From: Umezawaea beigongshangensis
Lineage (GTDB): Bacteria > Actinomycetota > Actinomycetes > Mycobacteriales > Pseudonocardiaceae
Reading direction: 5' to 3'
Assembly (NCBI RefSeq): GCF_016464305.1
Contig: NZ_JAEIOJ010000004.1
Coordinates: 186,001 to 250,000 of the forward strand
Length of the DNA: 64,000 nt
Part shown: in pieces, positions 16,394-25,316 of the stretch
Layout of the letters: the number at the start of each line of letters is the position of its first letter
How positions within the stretch are numbered: the first letter of the stretch is position 1
The notes under the pieces: model-generated
What the model was told of the DNA's origin: nothing
The model's database searches: none
What the model saw: the letters and a program-made list of their open reading frames with translations, nothing else
Translations under genes and position numbers: made by a program

Positions 16394-17542
16394 GTGCGCG
16401 TCTGCCTCGTCTCCCACCGCCTCGGTGGTCACGACGGGGTGAGCGTCGCGGCGGCCGCGTGGCAGCGGGGTTTCCGCGCCCTCGGCTGGTCCGTCACCAG
16501 GGCGGCGGGGTTCTTCGCCGACGACGAGCCGGGCGACGTCCTCGTGCGCGGGCTGTGGGCCGACCGGCCGGGTGAACCGCCCCCGCCGGTGGACCACGGG
16601 ACCGTCGCGAGGCTGTGCCGCGAGCACGACCTGCTGGTGCTGGACAACGCGGGTTCGCTGTGGAGCGCCCCCGAGGCGTCCGCCGCGCTGGAGCGGCACG
16701 CGCTGCGGGCGGGCGTGCCGGTGCTCCTGCGGCACCACGACCCGGCCTGGCAGGGCGTCGCGCTGCGACCCGCGCACGGCGACGTCGTGCCCCTGCACTC
16801 CGAGCGGCACCTGCACGTGCTGGTCAACGAGCTGACCCGCGCCGAGTTCGCCCGCCGCTGGCCGGTGCTGGAGCGCGCCGGGGCGCTGCGGCTGGCGCAC
16901 AACACCGTGGACACCTCGCCGCACGGCGACCGGGACGGCACCAGGGCCCGGCTCGGCGTCGCGCCGGGGGAGGTGCTGCTCGCCCACCCCGCCAGGGTGG
17001 AGGCGGCCAACAAGAACGTCCCCGGCGCGGTGGCGTTCAGCCGGGCGCTCGCGGCCGTCGCCGGGCGGCCCGTGCGCCACTGGCTGACCGATCCGGCGCC
17101 CGGACCGCTGGACGACGTGCTGGCCACGGCGCCCGGCCTCGTCCGCGGGCACGTCCGCGACCGCGACGACCTCTACGCGGCGGCCGACGTGGTGCTGCTG
17201 CCGTCCACCTGGGAGGGCTGGGGCCTGCCGGTCGTGGAGGCCGCCGCCGCGCGCCGCCTGGTCGTCGCCGGGCCGTACCCGGTGCTGGAGGAGATCCGCG
17301 CGCTGGGCCTCGACGTGCTGGACCCGTCCGAGGTGGACCGCTGCGCGGCGCTGCTGGCCGACCCGGTCGCCGCGGCGGCCGTGCTGGACGCGAACCGGGC
17401 GGTGGTGCTGCGGCGCTGGTCCGAGCGCGACCTCCCGGCGGCGCTGGCGGACCTCGCCGGGTCGGCCGCGGCCCTGGCGCTCAGGGGCAGGGCGGGGTGC
17501 GGGGCTGCTGGGGGAGGTGCTGCGCCCACAGCTCCGGCGTGA
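16394..17542 (+). CDS. GT4-like glycosyltransferase
   Basis: About 382 residues. I take the GTG at 16394, giving VRVCLVSHRLGGHDGVSV, the normal start for this group; a TACGGT -10-like box ends 7 nt before it, which fits a leaderless transcript. The fold is GT-B: N-terminal acceptor half, then LLAHPARVEAANKNVPGAV and a C-terminal nucleotide-sugar motif STWEGWGLPVVEAAAAR (around residue 275) with the glutamate-rich EX7E-like spacing of GT4 enzymes. It likely transfers a sugar in a cell-envelope or secondary pathway; acceptor unknown. Its 3' end overlaps the convergent nSTAND gene by 62 bp, and the Gly/Ala-rich tail may be a read-on extension. Confidence 0.75.
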   Translation: MRVCLVSHRLGGHDGVSVAAAAWQRGFRALGWSVTRAAGFFADDEPGDVLVRGLWADRPGEPPPPVDHGTVARLCREHDLLVLDNAGSLWSAPEASAALERHALRAGVPVLLRHHDPAWQGVALRPAHGDVVPLHSERHLHVLVNELTRAEFARRWPVLERAGALRLAHNTVDTSPHGDRDGTRARLGVAPGEVLLAHPARVEAANKNVPGAVAFSRALAAVAGRPVRHWLTDPAPGPLDDVLATAPGLVRGHVRDRDDLYAAADVVLLPSTWEGWGLPVVEAAAARRLVVAGPYPVLEEIRALGLDVLDPSEVDRCAALLADPVAAAAVLDANRAVVLRRWSERDLPAALADLAGSAAALALRGRAGCGAAGGGAAPTAPA

Positions 17543-20500
17543 GCACCCCCCTGGTCGTGGCGCAGATCCGGTCCACGGCGTGCCGCACGTCCAGGTCCCA
17601 CAGCCGCACCGACGTGCCGTCACCCGTCACGAGGTACCGGCCGTCGGGGGAGTACGTCACGCGGTTGACCCTGCCGGTGTGGCCGGTCAGCGGCTGGCCG
17701 AGGGGCCGGGCGTTCGCCGGGTCGGAGACGCTCCAGCGGCGCACCGTCCGGTCCACGCTGGACGTCGCCAGCTCCCGGCCGTCCGGGGAGAACGCCACCG
17801 ACATCACCGACTCGGTGTGCCCGGTCAGCGGCTGGCCGAGCTGCGCGGGCCGGGCCGGGTCCGACACGTCCCACAGCTTCGCCGCCCTGTCCTCGCTGGC
17901 GGTGGCCAGCACCCGTCCGTCCGGGCTGAACACGGCCTGCATCACGGGGTTGGCGTGCGCCTTGACCGGCGTGCCCAGCAGCGTCGGCGCGGCCGGGTCG
18001 CGCACGTCCCACAGCGCCACGGTGCGGTCGCTGCTGGCCGTGGCGAGCAACCGCCCGTCCGGGGAGAACGTCACCGAGTTCACGTACCCGGTGTGCACGG
18101 GCAGCGGACCGCCGAGCTGTCTCGGCGCGGCGGGGTCGCGCACGTCCCACAGCCGCACCGAGTGGTCGTCCGCGCCCGTCGCCAGCACGTTGCCGTCCGG
18201 GGACAGGGCGAGCGGCGCGCTGTAGCGGGTGTCCAGCACCAGCGGGTCGCCGAGCTGCCGGGGTCGCGCCGGGTCGCGCACGTCCCACGCCCGCACGGTC
18301 TTGTCCCCCGCCCCGGTGAACACGACCTCGCCGTCCGGGCGGAACACCGGCAGCGACACCCTGCTGCGGTGCCCGGTCAGCGGTCCGGGCAGCGGCGCCG
18401 GGTGCGCCGGGTCGGCGACGTCCCACAGGTACACGTCGTCGCCCGAGGCCGGGCTCGCCACCAGCCGGCCGTCCGCGCTCATCGCGGGTGTGGACGGACC
18501 GGGCCGGTGTCCGCCGAGCACCGATTCCGGGATCGACCACAGCCGGGCGCTGCCGTCCTCGCTGCCGGTGGACAGCGTCCGGCCGTCCGGGCTGAACCCC
18601 ACGGTGAACACGGTGCTCGTGCCGCCGGTCAGCGGCTGGCCCACGGTGTCGGGGTGCGCCGGATCGCTCACGTTCCACAGCCGGGCCGTGCTGTCCGCCG
18701 CGCCGGAGGCGAGCAGCCGCCCGTCCGGGCTGAACGCCACCGACCACACGTCCGCCGTGTGCCCGAGCAGCCGCTGCCCGAGCTGCTCCGGGCGCTCGGG
18801 GTCGCTCACGTCCCAGAGCTGCACCGTCTTGTCGGAGCTGCCCGAGGCGAGCGTGCGGCCGTCCGGGCTGAACGCCACCGAGTGCACGGTCGCGTCGTGG
18901 CCGCTCAGGGGCTCGCCCACCGGGCGGGGCCGGGTCCGGTCGGCGACGTTCCACACCTGCACGGTGGTGTCGTCGCCGCCCACGGCCAGCAGCTGCCCGT
19001 CCGGGCTGAACGCCACCGACCGCACGGGCGCGGTGTGACCGCGCAGCGGTGCGCCGAGCGGCGTCGGCGCGGCCGGGTCGCTCACGTCCCACAGCCGCGC
19101 GGTGGCGTCCTCGTCGGCGGTGACGACGGTCCGCCCGTCCGGGCTGAACGCGACGAGGTAGATCGTGCCGTTGTCGCCGTTCAGCGGCTCGCCGAGCTGT
19201 CTCGGCGCGGCGGGGTCGCTCACGTCCCACAGCCGCAGCGTCTCGTCGTCGCCCGCGGTGGCGAGCGTGCGCCCGTCCGGGCTGAACACCGCGGAGCTGA
19301 CCCAGCTCCGGTGCCCGCGCAGCGGCTCGCCGATCGGCCGGGGCGCACCGCGGTCGGACACGTCCCACAGCCGCACCGTGCTGTCGTAGCTGGCGGTCGC
19401 GAGCACCCGCCCGTCCGGCCGGAACGACGTCAGGTAGACGGCGCCGGTGTGCCCGTTCAACGGGGTGGCCAGCGGCGTGTGCTGGGACGACAGCAGGCGC
19501 GACCACACGTCCCGGTCGTCGGGGCGCATCCGGTGCGCGACCAGCGCGAGCTGCGCCGACAGCGACGGGTCGCTGTCGAGCACGCGGTCGGCCTCGGCCA
19601 CGACCTGCCGGTACACGGCCTCGTCGCGCTGGTTCACGGCCAGCACGGCGGCGGTCGCGGCGATCAGCGCGAACACCACGACCATCGCGACCGCGGCACG
19701 CCTGCCCCACGTGCTGAGCCTGCTGTGCCGCTCGGAGGTGCGCAGGAACTCGGCGGCCGGCGCGCTCAGCGCGCCGGGGGCCGCTCCGACCGCCCACTGC
19801 CGCGCGTTCTCCAGCCTGGCGCCCCGGTAGAGCAGCGACTGGTCGCGGTCCTGCGCGGTCCACGTGGTCGCGTCCTCCTCCAGCCGCTGCCGCTGGAGGT
19901 TGCCCTCCCGGTCCTGGTCGATCCAGGAGCGCAGGCGCGGCCACGCCTGGAGCAGCGCCTCGTGGGTGATCTCCACCGAGTCGGCGTCGAGGGTGACCAG
20001 GCGGGCCCTGGCCAGCACTTCGAGCGCCTCCTCCGTGGCGGCGGTGTTCACGGCGGAGCTGATCAGCTCCTGCCTGGTGGACCGGCGGCGGGTGTCGCGG
20101 GTGTCGTCGCCGACGCGCACCAGCCGCAGCAGCAGCGGGCGCGCCGCCGCCTGCCCGGCCTGGTCCAGGTCGGCCCACGCCCGCTCGGCCGTCGCGGCCA
20201 CGGCGCCCTGGATGCCACCGGCGGCCCGGTAGCCGGAGATCGTCAGCTTGCCGGCCTGGCGGCGCTGCCACGTCGCGAGCAGGGCGTGGGACAGCAGGGG
20301 CAGCGCGCCGGAGTCGTAGGCGTCGCCCGCCTTGGCCGACCTGGTGCCGCGCACGCCGAGGTCGCGCAGCACCAGGTCCACGAGGCCGGGTTCGAGCTGG
20401 AGCCCGGCGGCGCGGGCGGGTCGGTTCACGGCCTCGCGCAGCTCGGCCGCCGTCATGGGGCCGAGCACCATCTGCCGGTCCTGCAACGCCTCGGCCAGCT

Positions 20501-21455
20501 CCGGGTAGGCCAGGCAGCGGGCGTAGAAGTCGGCGCGCACGCCGAGCACGACCACGGCCGGAGCACCCCCGCCGCGGCTCGCCACGTGCAGCGCGTGCAG
20601 GAACGTCCGGAGCCGCTCCTCGTCGCGGCCGAGCGTGAACGCCTCCTCGAACTGGTCGACCACGAGGACGGTGCGCGCGCCGGGCCCGGCCTCCGCCTCG
20701 GCCTGCCGGGCGAACGCGGCGCGCACCCGCCGGGCGAACCGGTCGTCGTCGGTCTCGTCCACCACGTCGGTCAGCTCGGGCAGCCGGTGCAGCAGCTCCT
20801 TGAGCGGGTCGCCGCCGGGCGTCATCAGCTCGACCGTCCACGGCGACGCGGCGTCGAGGCCCTCCGCGCCGACGGCGGGCAGCAGCCCGGCGCGCACGAG
20901 CGACGACTTCCCGGCTCCCGAGGCGCCCACGAGCACCACCGTGCCGCCGGTCGCCGCCGCCTCCCGCGCCCGTGCGACGAGCGCGGCGGTGCTGCGCTCG
21001 CGGCCGAAGAACCAGCCGGAGTCCTCGGGGCGGAACGCCGCGAGCCCCCGGTAGGGGCAGACGCCGGTGTCGTGCGGATCGGGCTCCGGCGCGTCGTCCG
21101 CGCTCTCCGTCACCGGGCTGGCGAGCGCCTCCTCCCACAGCGCCCGCCACGCGTCCACGTCGTACAGGCCGGTGGCGGCCGGCTCGGTGCGGGCCTTGCG
21201 GGCCTCGCCGACGAGCACCTCCAGCACGGCGGCGAGTGCGCTGAACCTCGCCGGGACGTTGCGGCCGCGGCGCCAGTCGCTCACGCGCTGTGCCGGAACC
21301 CGGAGCGGTCGCCCGTGCTCGTCGGTGCGCCGCGCGCGGGCGACCGACTCGGTGACCTTCTTCAGCGGCGGGTCTCCGGCCTCCGCGTAGAGGAGTGCGA
21401 ACCGTTCGGCGAACACCCCGCGCGGGCCAGAACTTCCCATCTGCTGGTCTGCCAC
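17481..21455 (-). CDS. membrane nSTAND ATPase with 14 WD40 repeats
   Basis: 1324 residues (GTG at 21455; an ATG at 21440 is also possible). Domains: N-terminal HTH-like region (about 10-92), nSTAND1-type NTPase with Walker A GASGAGKS (177-184) and Walker B VLVVDQFEEAF (near 263-273), a winged-helix region, one transmembrane helix near 590-610 (RRAAVAMVVVFALIAATAAV), then 14 WD40 units from about 645 to 1290, each near 46 residues with SPDGR and LWDVSDPA phrases. Fourteen units fit two seven-bladed propellers. The WD40 DNA is a tandem ~138-bp repeat, prone to copy-number change. Such proteins are multi-domain signalling or stress sensors; the ligand is unknown. No protease or toxin domain is seen. 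Confidence 0.9.
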   Translation of the reverse strand: MADQQMGSSGPRGVFAERFALLYAEAGDPPLKKVTESVARARRTDEHGRPLRVPAQRVSDWRRGRNVPARFSALAAVLEVLVGEARKARTEPAATGLYDVDAWRALWEEALASPVTESADDAPEPDPHDTGVCPYRGLAAFRPEDSGWFFGRERSTAALVARAREAAATGGTVVLVGASGAGKSSLVRAGLLPAVGAEGLDAASPWTVELMTPGGDPLKELLHRLPELTDVVDETDDDRFARRVRAAFARQAEAEAGPGARTVLVVDQFEEAFTLGRDEERLRTFLHALHVASRGGGAPAVVVLGVRADFYARCLAYPELAEALQDRQMVLGPMTAAELREAVNRPARAAGLQLEPGLVDLVLRDLGVRGTRSAKAGDAYDSGALPLLSHALLATWQRRQAGKLTISGYRAAGGIQGAVAATAERAWADLDQAGQAAARPLLLRLVRVGDDTRDTRRRSTRQELISSAVNTAATEEALEVLARARLVTLDADSVEITHEALLQAWPRLRSWIDQDREGNLQRQRLEEDATTWTAQDRDQSLLYRGARLENARQWAVGAAPGALSAPAAEFLRTSERHSRLSTWGRRAAVAMVVVFALIAATAAVLAVNQRDEAVYRQVVAEADRVLDSDPSLSAQLALVAHRMRPDDRDVWSRLLSSQHTPLATPLNGHTGAVYLTSFRPDGRVLATASYDSTVRLWDVSDRGAPRPIGEPLRGHRSWVSSAVFSPDGRTLATAGDDETLRLWDVSDPAAPRQLGEPLNGDNGTIYLVAFSPDGRTVVTADEDATARLWDVSDPAAPTPLGAPLRGHTAPVRSVAFSPDGQLLAVGGDDTTVQVWNVADRTRPRPVGEPLSGHDATVHSVAFSPDGRTLASGSSDKTVQLWDVSDPERPEQLGQRLLGHTADVWSVAFSPDGRLLASGAADSTARLWNVSDPAHPDTVGQPLTGGTSTVFTVGFSPDGRTLSTGSEDGSARLWSIPESVLGGHRPGPSTPAMSADGRLVASPASGDDVYLWDVADPAHPAPLPGPLTGHRSRVSLPVFRPDGEVVFTGAGDKTVRAWDVRDPARPRQLGDPLVLDTRYSAPLALSPDGNVLATGADDHSVRLWDVRDPAAPRQLGGPLPVHTGYVNSVTFSPDGRLLATASSDRTVALWDVRDPAAPTLLGTPVKAHANPVMQAVFSPDGRVLATASEDRAAKLWDVSDPARPAQLGQPLTGHTESVMSVAFSPDGRELATSSVDRTVRRWSVSDPANARPLGQPLTGHTGRVNRVTYSPDGRYLVTGDGTSVRLWDLDVRHAVDRICATTRGVLTPELWAQHLPQQPRTPPCP

Positions 21456-21930
21456 CCCTCAGTGTCTCGGCTCGGCCGGTTCCGGTCCGGAAAACCCGCT
21501 CGGTGTTGATGACCTGTGCGTTCAGCGCCTCCGGCCGGTCGGTCCGCTCGGCTCACCGGGTGGCGGTGCGATGCTCGTCTCACGCTCCGGCAAGAACGCG
21601 GTGAACGCCGCGAGGCCGTCGATCTGGCCAGGGGGGAACGTCCGAGTGGCTTCAGGAGCACGCACGATTCTCGCCACGCCCACTGCTGAGGGGCTCTGGG
21701 GGTCTTCTCAGCAGTGGGCGTGGGCCGGTACGCCGCCGTGGAACGGGGAAGCGTCGTAGTGACGGAAGGTGACCGCACGTCCGGTGCCTCCCGTGCTCGA
21801 CGGTGATCGGTCCGCAGTCCTCCACTCTGTCGCAGACGGCGCTCTCGTGCACCTCGTTCGGTGTGCCCCGAACCAGTTCGCGCGGTGGACGGCCGGAACG
21901 CGCCGGTGGGGAGCGGTTCGGGAGGTGGTG
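21456..21930. other. 475-bp intergenic region
   Basis: No convincing coding sequence on either strand; the reading frames present lack domain similarity and ribosome sites. It should hold the promoter of the minus-strand nSTAND gene, though no clear box is visible, and contains the long hairpin annotated at 21674-21723. Confidence 0.6.
21674..21723. terminator. 17-bp perfect inverted repeat
   Basis: Arms CCACGCCCACTGCTGAG (21674-21690) and its exact complement (21707-21723), with a 16-nt loop. No T-run follows on either strand. It may be a terminator of the GC-rich actinobacterial type or a relic of a mobile repeat. Confidence 0.55.
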
Positions 21931-22197
21931 GTGAGCACGGGTACCGAGCGTGACGAGGCCGGGGGCACGGCCACGGGCCGCGCCGTCCGCCGGTCCGGCG
22001 ACTCCTGGCGTCCTGGTCCCCCGGACGCCTCCTTCGCCTGCGGCTACCTCGTGCTCGCGGGCGTGTGGGTGCTGCTCGGCTTCCTGGAGTGGTGGTTCTA
22101 CTTCGTCGTGGCCGCGGCGTCGCTCGTGCTGGGCGGGGCGCACGCGCTGCGCCTGCGCGCCGGGACGCGCGGAGACCGGGAAGCGCCGCGCGGTTAG
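21931..22197 (+). CDS. small two-helix membrane protein
   Basis: 88 residues starting at the third of three successive GTGs, with GGGAGG 5 nt upstream. The N-terminal ~40 residues are hydrophilic and disordered; two closely spaced membrane helices follow (CGYLVLAGVWVLLGFLEWW and YFVVAAASLVLGGAHALRLR), then a short basic tail, suggesting a hairpin with both ends in the cytoplasm. No family recognised. It is a single gene; a GTCGCGCGAC palindrome and GC-rich sequence lie just after its stop. Confidence 0.55.
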   Translation: MSTGTERDEAGGTATGRAVRRSGDSWRPGPPDASFACGYLVLAGVWVLLGFLEWWFYFVVAAASLVLGGAHALRLRAGTRGDREAPRG

Positions 22198-22290
22198 CGT
22201 CGCGCGGTCTCGCCGTCGCGCGACGGCGGCCCCCACCGGGGCGTCACAGGCCCGCCGCGGTGAGCAGCGCGTCCGCCGTCGCCGTCGCCC

Positions 22291-22626
22291 GTGCACGTCC
22301 CGAACGTGCGCTCCGTGCTGTCGTGGATCGCGCTCAACGGCTCCCGCAGCGCGTCCAGGGCGGCGCTCTGGACGACGAGCAACTCGCTGCGCCTGGAGCT
22401 GGCTCCGCGCGGCGTCGGGGTGACCGGCCTGCACGTCGGCCACGTCGACACCGACATGGCCGCCGACGTGGACGCCCCGAAGTCCTCGCCGCGGGACGTG
22501 GCGCGGCAGGCGCTCGACGGCGTGGAGGCCGACGCCTTCGAGGTGCTGGCGGTCGAGGTGTCGCGCCGGGTGAAGGCCGGGCTGTCCGGCGACCCCGCCG
22601 CGCTCTACCCGCAGCTCGCCGTCTGA
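22291..22626 (+). pseudogene. decayed short-chain dehydrogenase, C-terminal remnant
   Basis: The frame encodes only the last ~110 residues of a short-chain dehydrogenase: VLSWIAL, SNSLRLELAPRGVGVTGLHV, HVDTDMAADVDAPK, ALYPQLAV. The N-terminal Rossmann half with TGxxxGxG is absent upstream. Across the active site the expected YSASKAA reads SRSASRAA, so both catalytic Tyr and Lys are gone and a few residues appear deleted nearby. Intact family members are ~240 residues. I therefore treat it as a pseudogene; an unusual short protein is less likely. Confidence 0.7.
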
Positions 22627-22710
22627 TCGGCGCCTCTCGCGCGGTCCCGTGCAAGAACCGCCGCCGTTGTCGCACTACCCGGTGAGAGAGTTGCGGCGAG
22701 GGGAATCTGC

Positions 22711-23235
22711 GTGATCGACGCCCACCGGTTCGGCGAGCTGTACTCCGACTGCTACCCGCGCGTCCTGGCCTACGCCACGAGTCGCGTCGGACGGCAGCTC
22801 GGCGAGGACGTCACGAGCGAGACGTTCACCGTCGCGTGGCGGCGGCGCGAGGTCCTGCCGTCGCCGCCACTGCCGTGGCTGCTCGGCGTGGCGCGCAACA
22901 TCGTCCGCGAGGCGCTGCGCGGGGAGGACCGCCAGTGGGCGCTCGCCGCGGCCGCCGCCGAGCGCGAGGTGCTGGGGACCGACCCGGCGAGCGACGTGGT
23001 GGAGCGCGCGGCGGTGCTCCAGGCGCTGGGGTCGCTGTCCGAGCCGGACCGCGAGCTGCTGACGCTCGTCGCGTGGCACGGCCTGAGCGCGAAGGACGCC
23101 GCGCGGGTCCTGGGCTGCGCCACCGCCACCCTCACCGTGCGGCTGCACCGCGCCAGGCGCCGGCTGGAGCGGGCGACCGCGGCGGCCGAACTCTCCGCAC
23201 CACCCCGTCCGGCCGTGGCACTGAAGGAGAACTGA
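22711..23235 (+). CDS. ECF-type RNA polymerase sigma factor
   Basis: 174 residues, GTG start with GAGGGG about 7 nt upstream. Sigma region 2 (about 7-75; YPRVLAYATSRVG, ASETFTVAWRRR-like core reading TSETFTVAWRRRE) and region 4 (about 105-160; LSEPDRELLTLVAWHGLSAK, then LHRARRRLE) are both present with the short linker typical of ECF factors. The gene for a membrane-anchored partner follows 2 bp after the stop, so the pair probably forms a sigma/anti-sigma-like unit. No autoregulatory promoter was identified. Confidence 0.9.
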   Translation: MIDAHRFGELYSDCYPRVLAYATSRVGRQLGEDVTSETFTVAWRRREVLPSPPLPWLLGVARNIVREALRGEDRQWALAAAAAEREVLGTDPASDVVERAAVLQALGSLSEPDRELLTLVAWHGLSAKDAARVLGCATATLTVRLHRARRRLERATAAAELSAPPRPAVALKEN

Positions 23236-23237
23236 CG

Positions 23238-24401
23238 ATGCACCGCGAACGACCCGACGTGCTGGGAGCGCTGCGCGACGCGCGCCCCGACCTGCTCGAC
23301 CCCGCCCGCTTCACCGGCTCCGAGCGGCGGGAGCGCGACCTGCGCGCGATCACCGCGCTGCCTCGGGCCGCCGCCGAGCCGCCGCGCCGCGGTCCCGTGC
23401 TGCGCTGGGCGGTCCCGATCGGTCTCGCCGCGGCGGCCGCCCTGGTCGCGGGCGTCGTGACGGGCGAGACCGCGGGCGACCCGCAGGGGCCCCCCGCGGT
23501 GGCGCTGGCGCCCGCCGACGTCGACTCGGTGCAGGTGCTGCTGCGCGCCGCGGAGACCCTGCCCGACCTCGGCGCCGAGTCCGCCTACTGGCGGCTGGTC
23601 ACCAGGCAGACCTCCGCCCTCCCCGTGAGGGCGGGTGGTGAGCGGTTCGTCGTGACGGACGAGTCGGAGAGCGAGCACTCGATCGGCGTCCGGCCCGGCA
23701 CCGAGAGCCTGCGGGTGTGGAACCTGCACGTCACGACGACGCCGCGCACGCCCGCCGACGAGGAGGCCTACCGCCGCGCGGGCTCGCCGGCGGAGCTGGA
23801 GCTGCTGCCGGAGCCGACCGGGGGGCGGGGCGGCCTGACGATGCCCGCGGGCGGGCGCGTCCCCCGCGTGGACCGGACGGACTCGGGCGACGACGTCTAC
23901 TCCGTGGGCGACGTGAACTCCAGCTACGCCGACCTGCTGGCGCTGCCGGGCGACGTCGACGCGCTGCGCGCCGAGCTGCTGAGCAGGTTCGCCGCCAGCG
24001 GGGGCGCGGAGGTCGGTGACCAGACGCAGTGGCTGTTCCAGCAGGCCGCCGCCCTGATCACCATGCCGGTGACGGCGGAGGTCAGGTCCTCGGCGTACCG
24101 GATCGTCGCCGGGCTGCCCGGCGTCCGCTCCCTCGGCCGGGTCACCGACCCGCTGGGCCGGGCCGGGGTCGGCGTGGCGGTGGCCCCGGAGCGCTCGGTC
24201 ACCCACGGGACGGTCGAGCGGCAGCTCGTCGTCGACGAGCGCACCGGCGTCCTGCTGGCCGAGCGGGAGGTGCTGCGCGCGCCGGACGAGCAGCTGCGCG
24301 CGCTCGGCCTGGCCGACGGCGACGTGGTCACCTCCACCTCCACGCTGCGCGCGGGGTGGGCCGACGAGCAGGTGCGGGTCCCGCCGGACGCCGTCCGCTG
24401 A
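23238..24401 (+). CDS. CU044_5270-type membrane protein, sigma-factor partner
   Basis: 387 residues, ATG with AAGGAG 9 nt upstream. Layout: cytoplasmic N-terminus of ~55 residues including the repeated DARPDLLDPARF phrase, a single membrane helix (about 55-78, VLRWAVPIGLAAAAALVAGV), then a large extracytoplasmic domain. This is the usual architecture of the CU044_5270 family, found directly after ECF sigma genes in actinomycetes; it is assumed to act as an anti-sigma or sensor protein, although a zinc-binding anti-sigma motif (HxxxCxxC) is not present. Co-transcription with the sigma factor is certain from spacing. Confidence 0.75.
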   Translation: MHRERPDVLGALRDARPDLLDPARFTGSERRERDLRAITALPRAAAEPPRRGPVLRWAVPIGLAAAAALVAGVVTGETAGDPQGPPAVALAPADVDSVQVLLRAAETLPDLGAESAYWRLVTRQTSALPVRAGGERFVVTDESESEHSIGVRPGTESLRVWNLHVTTTPRTPADEEAYRRAGSPAELELLPEPTGGRGGLTMPAGGRVPRVDRTDSGDDVYSVGDVNSSYADLLALPGDVDALRAELLSRFAASGGAEVGDQTQWLFQQAAALITMPVTAEVRSSAYRIVAGLPGVRSLGRVTDPLGRAGVGVAVAPERSVTHGTVERQLVVDERTGVLLAEREVLRAPDEQLRALGLADGDVVTSTSTLRAGWADEQVRVPPDAVR

Positions 24402-24429
24402 ACGGCGTTCTCGCCCTTCGGGTAGCGCC

Positions 24430-24483
24430 GCTAACGGGGTCGTGTTAGCGTTGTTCAAGTCAGAACGAGAACAGCGCTAACAC
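24430..24483 (+). promoter_or_regulatory. large inverted-repeat operator upstream of the SDR gene
   Basis: GTGTTAGCG (24442-24450) and CGCTAACAC (24475-24483) form a perfect 9-bp inverted repeat; inside it TGTTC (24452-24456) pairs with GAACA (24469-24473), so the dyad is 15 bp with one mismatch around a 12-nt centre. A third half-site GCTAAC lies at 24430-24435. A possible promoter (TTGTTC, 18 bp, CGCTAA) is embedded in it, and the start codon is 18 bp downstream, so repression by a TetR- or MarR-like dimer is likely. No such regulator gene is adjacent. Confidence 0.65.
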
Positions 24484-24501
24484 CCCGAAGGAGCGAGTCC
24501 C

Positions 24502-25239
24502 ATGACCAGCACCGCCACCCGCGTCGCCCTCGTCACCGGTGGATCGCGCGGCATCGGCCGCCGGACCGCCGAGCGCCTCGCCGCCGACGGCTTCGCGGTC
24601 GTCGTGAACTTCGCCGGGAACCGGGCCGAGGCCGACGCGACGGTCGCGGCGATCGAGGACGCGGGAGGCCGGGCGATCGCCGTGCAGGCCGACGTGGCCG
24701 ACGAGGTGGCCGTCTCCGCGGCCTTCGACACGGCCGAGGAGACGTTCGGCGGGCTCGACGTGGTCGTGAACGCCGCCGGGATCATGCACCTCGGACCGGT
24801 CGCGGACTTCGACCTCGACTCGTTCGACCAGCTGATCCGCACCAACCTGCGCGGCACGTTCGTGGTCGGTCAGCAGGCCGCCCGCCGGCTGCGCTCCGGC
24901 GGCGCGATCGTCACCTTCTCCACGTCGGTGATCGGCCTGGCCGCGCCGGGGTACGCCGCCTACGCCGCCACCAAGGGCGGTGTCGAGGCCCTGACGCTGA
25001 TCCTGGCCCGCGAGCTGCGCGGTCGCGACATCACCGTCAACGCCGTGGCCCCCGGCCCGACCGCCACCGCGCTGTTCCTCGACGGCAAGGACGAGGAGAC
25101 CGTCGCCCGACTGGCCGCCCAGTCCCCGCTGGAGCGCCTCGGCACGCCGGAGGACATCGCCGAGGCCGTGTCGTTCCTGGCCGGACCGGCCCGCTGGGTC
25201 AACGGCCAGGTGCTGCGCGTCAACGGCGGCATCGTCTGA
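24502..25239 (+). CDS. SDR-family oxidoreductase (FabG-like)
   Basis: 245 residues, ATG with AAGGAG about 10 nt upstream. Classical short-chain dehydrogenase: cofactor motif TGGSRGIG (12-19), NAAG near residue 90, catalytic Ser near 140 and YAATK near 155, and a C-terminal VNGQVLRVNGGIV. The sequence after the second strand (VNFAGNRAEAD) lacks an acidic residue, favouring NADP(H). Substrate cannot be deduced. It is a single gene behind the 24430-24483 operator, so expression is probably induced by an effector of an unlinked repressor. Confidence 0.9.
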   Translation: MTSTATRVALVTGGSRGIGRRTAERLAADGFAVVVNFAGNRAEADATVAAIEDAGGRAIAVQADVADEVAVSAAFDTAEETFGGLDVVVNAAGIMHLGPVADFDLDSFDQLIRTNLRGTFVVGQQAARRLRSGGAIVTFSTSVIGLAAPGYAAYAATKGGVEALTLILARELRGRDITVNAVAPGPTATALFLDGKDEETVARLAAQSPLERLGTPEDIAEAVSFLAGPARWVNGQVLRVNGGIV

Positions 25240-25316
25240 CCCGCGCACCCCCGCGCGACCCGCGGACTTCCCGGACCGTGCAACCTCCCGGGCCGTCGGA
25301 GGTGTTGTTGGGGGTG

